Source of the DNA: Sisyra terminalis
Lineage: Eukaryota; Arthropoda; Insecta; Neuroptera; Sisyridae
Direction of reading: 5' to 3'
DNA length: 64,000 nt
Assembly (NCBI GenBank): GCA_958496175.1
Contig: OY292274.1
Coordinates: 64,428,630-64,492,629 of the forward strand
A model generated the notes under the pieces. The model was given only the letters and a program-made list of their open reading frames with translations, was not told where the DNA came from and did not search any database. Both the position numbers and the translations under genes were made by a program. Positions 57,017 to 64,000 of this stretch are shown one piece after another; within the stretch, counting starts at the first letter, position 1; each line of letters begins with the position of its first letter.

Positions 57017-57739
57017 ATTAATTAATCTGCGATATAAATATATGTTTATATATATATTTATATACGGAAAATCAAAATCGTTTCAAAGAATATCATCCGC
57101 TTTGTTTAATCTCTGGTCTAGAAATAAATTTGTAAGAACCATTCTGTATGTTGAAGTACCGAAATATAACACTTGGAATATACAACAAAAATAAAATGGA
57201 AATACCAAATTCACGGAATTCCGGGTCAGAATTGGCCTAGTGTTCATTTTTGAGATACCTTAAGAGGAGTTTATACAACCCATGTTGATAATATGGAATA
57301 TTTTTTTTTTTTGAGAAAGCTTTTTCCCCGTGTTTGTAGGGCAATTGTTTTCAGAGAACCCAAAAAGCTCAATAAAGAGGAATTTTTGATATTTTGAGAA
57401 GTAAAGTTAATTACAGGTACCTCCAATCTAATATGGATAGGAATGCAACATTGCTCATAAAAACATCGATATTTTTTAAAGTAAACATCAAACGATATAT
57501 TTTATGATTATCGATGTTTGAAAAATCGTTTGTATCCCTAATTATAGACCCCTAACCATCAGCCTTCATCTTGATATCAAAGAAGGCTCAAATGAAAGAG
57601 ATATACTGATTTCATTCAACTAATTTATTTTATTCTTTCTCTTTCCCCCTCCTGAAAATTTAATTGTTATTATATATAAATTAATATTAGAGGAACATCA
57701 CTGGGTGTATTCCTCCCCTCATATTTCATGTCCTTTTTT
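57017..57739. other. Unannotated stretch
   Basis: AT-rich sequence. AAACATCGATATTTTTTAAA and TGATTATCGATGTTTGAAAA near 57463-57522 form a loose inverted pair. Nothing else recognised. Confidence 0.4.
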
Positions 57740-58385
57740 TTATAATTCGAATATTTGAAAAACGGTATTGTTCTAATATGTACAATAAAGGTAAACTTTG
57801 GAGAAGAAAAAAATCAAGGCAAAAGAATTGTTAAAGAATGGCAAAGGCTGCCAAAGGTAAATCTGCGTCTAAATTTAGAGAGCTTTGAGCTGCATCAAAA
57901 GCGACATGCAAAATTTTAAACTTTCAACAATAATGGAAAAAGTACCCATAATATTATAGGGAATTATTTTTTTACAGATTACAAGAACCTAATACAAATG
58001 CTTTATACAATAATTTAATTTATAAAAACGCCTCAATAACGATTAAGAGCCTTTTTTATATTTCAAATATTAAAACAATGTGCAATAAATTTAAGCTTTG
58101 AAGAAAAAAAACCAAAGCAAGAGAAGTATTAAAGAATGGCAATCATTGGGATGTAACATTAAAAGAGGTTGCCAAAGGTGGATCCATGCCTAAAGCTAAG
58201 GAGCTTTTTGTTACATTAATAGCGATATCCGAACTTTTAAACTCTCAATAACTATGGAAAATGTACCAAAAATAATAAAGCAGAGGATTTTTTAACAGAT
58301 TACAAAAACATAATTTAATACAATGCATTATATAATACAATGATTTAATCTACACAAGAACATCTCATCAAAGATTAAAGATCTA
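57740..58385 (+). repeat. Degenerate tandem duplication, period about 320 bp
   Basis: Units about 57740-58050 and 58055-58385 share AGAAAAAAATCAAGGCAAAA (variant in unit 2), TTAAAGAATGGCAA, GGTTGCCAAAGG-type sequence, ATGGAAAAAGTACC-type sequence and ACAGATTACAA. Unit 2 has an extra TTGGGATGTAACATTAAAAG. No domain recognised. Confidence 0.7.
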
Positions 58386-58622
58386 GGGATAACTATACCT
58401 GAATTAGAATAAAAAAAAAATAAAAAATTAAGGAAGTTAGTAGTTATTTAATACGTGAACTAGATAACGATACCGCACTTCTTTTAAACGGCAAACAACG
58501 GAGGCAATTCCACTTTGAACCCGGAACAAAGATTAGTCTTTGATAATACCCCAGGAGGCACTGGCAAATTTTTTTCTTTTTAAATTTACTATTACCTCAG
58601 ATTTGGAAAGATAAAGAAAAAT
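58386..58622. other. Short unannotated stretch
   Basis: AT-rich; nothing recognised apart from the left target duplication of the next element (58611-58622). Confidence 0.4.
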
Positions 58623-58714
58623 CCATGATTTTTAAGTCCTTGTCTTTTTAAAAATAATAATTAAATTGTGAGCAATAAAGACGAAACTTCTTGTGGAATA
58701 TTATTTATTTTATC

Positions 58715-58752
58715 GCCAACGTTTCGTCAGTCATTTCTGACTTCTTCAGGGC
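58715..58752 (-). ncRNA. Hammerhead-like core, family B copy 2 (left arm)
   Basis: Minus strand: GCC, CTGAAGA, extra A, GTCAG-AAATGA-CTGAC, GAA, ACGT, T, GGC. All pairings are intact. Confidence 0.6.
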
Positions 58753-58938
58753 TCATAGTAAGCTAGTCGATTGATTATTATTATTATAACATGTGGGTTA
58801 GTGTTTTTTCAATAATATTTTTTATACAATTTTTTATTTAGCAATACCAAATTGTATTCTTGGCCTGTTGGGTCCTACCAGTTGGGTCATTTTACAACTT
58901 ATTTTTATGACATTTGTGGAGTAATTTTTAAATTTTGA

Positions 58939-58976
58939 GCCCTGAAGAAGTCAGAAATGACTGACGAAACGTTGGC
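58939..58976 (+). ncRNA. Hammerhead-like core, family B copy 2 (right arm)
   Basis: GCC (58939-58941), CTGAAGA (58942-58948), extra A, GTCAG/CTGAC stem II with a 6-nt loop (58950-58965), GAA (58966-58968), ACGT (58969-58972), cleavable T58973, GGC (58974-58976) pairing with GCC. Confidence 0.6.
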
Positions 58977-59049
58977 GATAAAATAATTAATATTCCACAA
59001 GAAGCTTCGTCTTTATTGCCCACAATTTAATTATTATATAAAGAAGAAT

Positions 59050-60281
59050 AACTTATCAATATGAACGAAGTCGTAGGTAAGAACTAGTGTTCCAAATAAT
59101 TTTTTTTCTTTTGGAAATAAGATTTCTTCTAAATTACAAGGATTCAAGCCGGTAAATCGTTAATCATGTCTTTGTTATTAAGCAAGTAGAGGTAATCAAT
59201 CTTGATTTTAATGACTTTCATAAAAAACTTTCCACAACTTTGTTTTTATCTTAAGATTGAATTTAGACGAAACAAAAATGAAGGTTTCCCTGAAACTACA
59301 ATTATATCATGCTGGTTTTCTCGCAAGGGTGAAATTAAAAACTTGATACTTCAGTTTATATTTAAATTCTTAAAGAATAATTTCATACATAAATAAGTCA
59401 ACTTTGTCTGATGGTTATCCAGTCTGGGGCTCACAATGGAAAGAAGAAAAAAACGTATAAAATTTATGTTAAATCTGCAAAGTTAATATAAAGTTAACAT
59501 GCAATTATAAGGAGTCATCTTCTCGCATCTTTTGTAAATTGAGGCCTTCAACTCCAACGTAGGTATCCTTTAGATGTGCCTCGTAAATATAATAAGCCAA
59601 TGGCAAAAAAAGCCTACACAAATCTTCAGGTGTAACCTCTGCTTTCAACGTTTGTAATATTTTTCAATTTTCATTTTCACAATGACACAATTTACGATTT
59701 ACGCAAGAAATGATGCCCACCGTCTTAATTGTTCGGCAATTAATGTAAATTTATCACCACAAACGGTTTTCTTCGGATATTCAACGCAAAAATTCACATT
59801 TATCTACCAATTTTTTTTAGCGGTGAGAAAGTACCGAGTGGATTAAATTCAATAAATTGTCCCGTTTAGAAGTAAGTACAAAGTACCGAGAAAACTGGCG
59901 AGTTTTTACGGGGAAAAAATAAAAGTTTTAATTATTCATTTCGCATTTAAATACTGTGAATGTGTACAAGGTGGTATATAAGGCAAAGTTTTGTTAGAAC
60001 ATGTTATGTCTCGTTACAGTCGTAAGCCGTGTCATATTAAAATATATATTCTGTACAAAGCACAAAAACATTGTCACCATTTTCTACTTTATTATTATTA
60101 TTAACAACACAGTCCCATATAAGAGTAGATTTGAAATAAAAGGCACTTGACTAGTTGTCACAAACACATATTATTTTCACATGATAATAACCAAAAACGA
60201 AACGAAACGAAAAACGAACATTTCCTCATTTTCTCTTGTGTACCATATTACATATTATTGTAAATGGATGACGAAACTCAC
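59050..60281. other. Unannotated stretch
   Basis: AT-rich. The frame 59202-59396 has no domain. A CGAAACGAAACGAAAAACGA microrepeat lies near 60198. If the candidate exon at 60282 is real, this is the start of its intron on the minus strand. Confidence 0.4.
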
Positions 60282-60345
60282 CATCCGGCGGTCGGTCGAG
60301 TCTCCCGTTCTCGTTTCGTGTGTAACAGTTTAGAAATGGGGCAAA
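60282..60345 (-). other. Candidate non-coding 5' exon with GTGAGT donor
   Basis: Minus strand reads ...CACGAAACGAGAACGGGAGA, CTCGACCGACCGCCGGATG, then GTGAGTTTC. The GC-rich, CpG-containing segment stands out from its surroundings and ends in a consensus donor (G-GTGAGT). A pyrimidine-rich tract (TTCTTCTTTCTTCTTTTTTT) lies further upstream. It could be the first exon, or part of it, of the gene whose coding start is at 12711. Upstream limit unknown; coding potential not evident. Confidence 0.3.
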
Positions 60346-60640
60346 ATGAAACAGTTAATTTCCTTGTGTACTTCATGGGGTTGGAATTTGTAGGGACCAA
60401 AAAAAAAAAGAAGAAAGAAGAATAAATGTGAGGGATGTGAATTTGTTTGTTGTGAGATGGGATTGTTTAAGAAATTTCTTTGCTTTATGTCGAGCCGACA
60501 TTTGTCCATCCTTCACAATTAGCCCAGAAACTTTTAATTAAATTTTCACTAATTTGAACAGACCAGTAATTGTTCAAGTCTATTATATGAGTTTATGGAA
60601 AGTTTCTTTGCCATATCAAAACCTAGAATTTCATTTTTTA
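60346..60640. other. Short unannotated stretch
   Basis: Contains the pyrimidine/purine-rich tract at 60400-60425 (AAAGAAGAAAG on the plus strand). If the exon above is real, the promoter may lie here; no TATA or initiator motif is convincing. Confidence 0.3.
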
Positions 60641-61586
60641 CTAGCTGATCCCCGCAACTTCGTCTGCGTAACGAAGAAGTAGATTATGTTTTCTTTTCAA
60701 ATTTGCCATTTGTAGTGGTATATGAAAATTTTTATTTTTCTTATTTCTTTTACGAAAAACATAATCATACCTGAAAACACTATTTTGACAACTTTAAAAA
60801 GACACATTTAATAAACTGTTGCAAAGAATAAAATTGTACTATGTAATAATCAATTAATTTTCAAAAAATATTTATAAATATCTAAAAAGAGTATGTCTAT
60901 TGCGTATAGCTACGGTAGGTATACCTACCGTAGACCAAATAATCTGTAAATCAATCAGCATCTATACATAAATAAAAAAAATCGCCAAGTTCAATAAAGT
61001 TGGTCTTAATTATAAGTAAAATGGGGTGACCATGCGACATTTTTCAAATAACTTACATTTTTAAACTTGTGATATCTTTCGAATGGAATGTTCAAATTGA
61101 ATAACTAAAAAAGTTATATAATGGTATTGAAGCAAACTTAAATATGAAGTTATTTATTTTGATAAGGATTAATCCTAAAGTATAAATAAAAGAGCTTTTA
61201 TAACGGTGACATTTATATACATTTTTTAAAATGAAAAAATACTTATTGTGACATAACTATAATAGTTAGACATATGCTGTCGCTCTATTTTTTGTAGATA
61301 ATGATATGTTCTGCAAAATCGTACTACATTATTTTGTTCTATAACCAATAGTTTTCGCAGCGCACGCGATAAAAGAATGTTTTTTGGGAATTTTTTCAGA
61401 CCTTGGGTTACATTATTGGAGTTTTAATGTAGATCCCTAACTTTTTTGAAAATTTGATATAGCCTATGTTCACCGGAAATAGTGTAGCTTCTCAACAGTG
61501 GAAGAATTTTTCAAATCGGTCAAGTAGTTTCGGAGTCTATTCAAAGCAAACAAACAATCAAAACTTTCCTCTTTATAATAATAGAT
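60641..61586 (-). mobile_element. Non-autonomous Helitron, copy 3
   Basis: Minus-strand 5' end A-TCTATTATTATAAAGAGG and 3' end GACGAAGTTGCGGGGATCAG-CTAG followed by T, with the CGCA/TGCG hairpin. It is the most intact copy (946 bp) and contains the full 24-bp palindrome at 60910-60933. No Rep/helicase. Confidence 0.9.
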
Positions 61587-63262
61587 TATGAGGTATTACG
61601 ACCAAATAACATCATTACTTGGGAATTTTATCAGCAAAAATTAATGCAATTGGACCTGAAAATGCACTCTATATTATCACTTATTTTGGTTCATAAGCCC
61701 TGGCCTGGCTAAGTAGTATTTCAGATCTTACGAAAAAAAATTAAGGAAAGCTTTTTTTTAAATATATTCTTTTGTGGCCTTACTAATGAAAAAAAATAGT
61801 AGCTACCAAAAGAGAGTACAAAAGAGAAGAAAAAATATTGCATTACTTTCTTTGAATAAAGCCTTTTAAATATGAAATAAACCCGCAAAATTTAACCACT
61901 AATATTAACAGAACTTCATTTGATCTTTCTTTAAAAATATCTAGATTTTAAGGCCCTAATGCAAAAAAGATGTCCTTAAATTTTTTTATGTTCTTATTTA
62001 AAGACCAAAGATTCTTCATGAAAAAAAAATTATTTAGAAACATCAATTTTATTGGAGACTGATGTAAAATTTACCACAAAAAAATTTTGGTAAAAAAAAA
62101 TATTTTCAAAAAAAAGCATAAAATTAGCAGGAGTCTTAATGAAGCCACTCGGTAACATTAACATTTAGCGTAAAATAATTCCCGTGTTCTCTAATTATAA
62201 ATGCTGTCCAAATATAAAGAGCTTTAAAATCCCATTGAGAGCTTTTGCAAACAGTTCCACTTGATTCAATTAAGTGCAACGTTACAATAATATTTTGAGT
62301 TGAAAGTCTTATTCACACTATATCCTACGTGGGTACTTGAAAAAGTTCCATTGTTGTAGTACTACAACATGTAGTACTACTTAATATATTATTTCGAAAT
62401 ATTAAATTAGTGAAGTTGAACGAAAGTTCAGCAAAAATGTAAACCACTTCAAATCGAAGAAAGTTTCTCCAAACATAAATCAATATTGTTCACGTACTTT
62501 TATTATGTTTTTTTGGGAAAAATAAACTTAAAAAAATGTTCAAAAATAAGCTTTAACTAGAAATATCTGGTAAAACTCATATTTTAGAAATAAATTTAAT
62601 CATTTTTTTAAAAATGAACAATGCAAGATTAATATTTATAAGCCACTTTGTATTTTATCTTTAAAATCGTTTCAGTTGAAAGTTTTAATATGGTTTTTTT
62701 GTTCGGAGTAAAAGCTCAGTCCCTTCTGAGCTTTAACTCAATAAAATAAGGAAGAAAAAAATGTGGGAGTATGGCACGGTTTAAAAGCTTTTATTATCAA
62801 ACTACCGGCACTATTATTTACAATTTTTTATAATTAGAATTCATGAATACTTTAAATGCAAATCAAAGAGTCGTTGAACGAAATGAAGTTATCAACGTTT
62901 TCCACTTAAAAATATAAAAAGTAAGTACGTAACAATTTTCAACTTGGATAAAAACTACCCGACATTCCGCTACATTCCTATATATGCTATCTAACGTTAT
63001 GTAGTGTTCCAAGGCAAGAAACTAATCTAATTTTTAACGACCCAGATTAACTGTATTTGTTGGCTGTGCTTGTGTTTTTCCCGGAAGAAAATAAATGTTT
63101 ATGTTCAGGTGGAAAATTTTTCTTTACAGTGTATTGAGCCATTTGAAAATTATTTGATGCCAATCGCATTTAAATGGGGCAAATTTTCTTACTACTTTCT
63201 GACTCTATTATTGTTCAAGCCAGCTTGCAATTGAGGACATTTAACAGTTAATTTATTGAACA
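61587..63262. other. AT-rich unannotated stretch
   Basis: No gene. An inverted string GTAGTACTACAACATGTAGTAC lies at about 62357-62379. Otherwise nothing recognised. Confidence 0.45.
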
Positions 63263-63405
63263 CTAGCTCTTCCCTGCGACTTCGTCTGCGTAAAGTATTT
63301 TATTTTTTTTATTCTTTTACGAAAAATATAATCATACTACATCATACATCAAATAAAAAATATCGCCAAGTTCAATAAATTCGATCTTAATTAGGACTAA
63401 AAAAA
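63263..63405 (-). mobile_element. Helitron 3' fragment, internally deleted
   Basis: CTAGCTCTTCCCTGCGACTT followed by CGTCTGCGTAAAGTATTTTA corresponds to the 3' terminal region of the Helitron family, then the sequence jumps to the TATCGCCAAGTTCAATAAAT block normally about 340 bp further in. The TC end is not seen. Confidence 0.65.
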
Positions 63406-63563
63406 AGTCGACAGTTATCAAAATAGCCCCATCTCCCTTTTTCGATTCCCGAATGAACCTTTTTCCAAAAACTATTACACTATTGCACTGTACAACACAA
63501 CCGCGAAATTGAAATTTGTACAATTGCACGAAACCCAGTTCTTCCATAATCATGTATAACCAT

Positions 63564-63883
63564 TAGGCTATTTTTTTTTTTTACTTTTTTTCATCCCATC
63601 GTGAAATTTTGTTGGAAATACCAAAAAAAAAAATCCCTGAAAGTTTGTGTCCTTAATATTAATTTTATGTCCTCGACGAAGACGTGTAAAGATTTCCCAT
63701 TGAAAATACACGGAAACTCTGATTTTTTATTTTTAAATTTCTATATCTCAGCGGCATTTCATGGGATCGCTTTTACCGAAGATGGTTTTTTCTCAGAATT
63801 AAACGCTCTACAAAAGTGTCCATTGCGACAAAGTCGTAACTCACACCGGTGAAGTAGTACGGGCCACTGAACCTGATTTTATA
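63564..63883. mobile_element. Half copy of the 15.5-kb foldback element
   Basis: From TAGGCTATTTTTT through CATCGTGAAATTTTGTTGG, GACGTGTAAAGATTTCCC and CACACCGGTGAAGTAGTACG this matches one arm of 15451-16245 nearly base for base, stopping after ACCTGATTTT at the centre. The second arm is absent. The plus frame at 63601-63852 is the arm read through and is not a gene. Confidence 0.75.
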
Positions 63884-63945
63884 ATATTTTTAATGATATG
63901 ATTATCATTGATATATATATATTTTTAATGATATATATATCATTA
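63884..63945. repeat. ATGATATATAT simple repeat
   Basis: Short imperfect repeats of TTTTTAATGATAT and TATATAT. Confidence 0.6.
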
Positions 63946-64000
63946 TGATGATTTCTGGCTCGAATTGCGAACTTTTTTCGTGATCCCTTTCACGTACTTG
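63946..64000 (-). mobile_element. Partial copy of the CAAGGGC hAT MITE at the window edge
   Basis: Read on the minus strand, CACGTGAAAGGGATCACGAA-type sequence followed by GTTCGCAATTCGAGCCAGAA matches 33268-33315. The element continues beyond the window. Confidence 0.65.

Larger units (their letters stand above)
58623..59037 (+). mobile_element. Hammerhead palindrome, family B, copy 2, 12-bp TSD
   Basis: Starts CCATGATTTTTAAGTCC, homologous to the start of copy 1 on its minus strand, then the palindrome outer arm ATAATTAAATTGTG. Flanks ATAAAGAAAAAT (58611-58622) and ATAAAGAAGAAT (59038-59049) match at 11 of 12 positions. The left arm is shortened (58750-58800) relative to copy 1, whereas the right arm is complete. 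Both hammerhead-like cores are intact. Confidence 0.85.

Noticed and set aside
56581..57021. 146-codon plus-strand frame, the longest in the window
   Set aside because: It is antisense to the LINE reverse transcriptase relic, whose motifs (YADG, LGMQLDSRLNF, RPVLTYACPVW) are clear on the minus strand.
63601..63852. 83-codon frame, with a related frame at 16063-16269 on the opposite orientation of the repeat
   Set aside because: Recurs only because the foldback arm recurs; the palindrome reads open on several strands and no domain is present.
1..64000. tRNA or rRNA genes
   Set aside because: No GGTTCRANYCC box B with matching box A or cloverleaf, and no conserved rRNA core sequence was noticed on either strand.

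Overview
The window is AT-rich eukaryotic nuclear DNA without operon-like gene packing. It is dominated by dead and non-autonomous transposable elements of kinds common in insects: hAT elements with 8-bp target duplications, Helitrons with insect-type ends, mariner and Tc-like transposase relics, Jockey-like LINE tails and a Gypsy-type solo LTR. The best reading is an intron or gene-poor interval of an insect genome. I cannot place it to order from sequence alone.

Host coding content is tiny. The one convincing host exon is on the minus strand at 12997-12633. It has a splice acceptor, about 286 nt of 5' UTR, an ATG in good context, a 26-residue signal-peptide-like start and a GTAAGT donor (phase 1). 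A second minus-strand candidate, a GC-rich segment with a GTGAGT donor at 60282, could be an upstream non-coding exon of the same gene. In that case about 47 kb of this window is one transposon-filled first intron.

Layout: 1-9 kb holds a hAT end, a TTAA-flanked element (555-1282), a 1-kb inverted-repeat element with TTA duplication (2845-3904), a hammerhead-bearing palindrome (6356-6541) and a 1.16-kb foldback (7861-9017). 12.6-19.4 kb holds the host exon, a 3.3-kb foldback (13068-16392) invaded by a Helitron and a second foldback, a mariner relic and a hAT MITE. 20.5-28.5 kb holds a THAP-domain relic, a 2.3-kb hAT element, a hAT MITE with a related empty site elsewhere in the window, and another foldback. 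30.5-36.3 kb holds a solo LTR with two heat-shock-like elements, two more hAT elements and a Tc-like transposase split by a hammerhead palindrome. 38.3-49.1 kb holds a LINE tail, tandem duplications, a duplicated exon-intron unit, a second copy of the hAT family and a transposon-associated pseudogene. 50.8-64 kb holds Helitrons, two more hammerhead palindromes, a (TA)n hairpin and a second LINE tail.

The most unusual observation is a set of six loci in four sequence-unrelated families (called A-D here). Each is a near-perfect palindrome whose arms carry a hammerhead-like core (CTGANGA, stem II, GAAA, a self-complementary ACGT-type stem III, and a compensating stem I). The core always lies near the 3' end of whichever strand is transcribed. 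Two families show 11-13 bp target duplications and a 27-35 nt unique tail on one side, which suggests small non-autonomous retroelements related to Penelope-like elements or retrozymes. One of them sits inside the Tc-like transposase relic, and the interrupted codons line up once the insert and one duplication are ignored.
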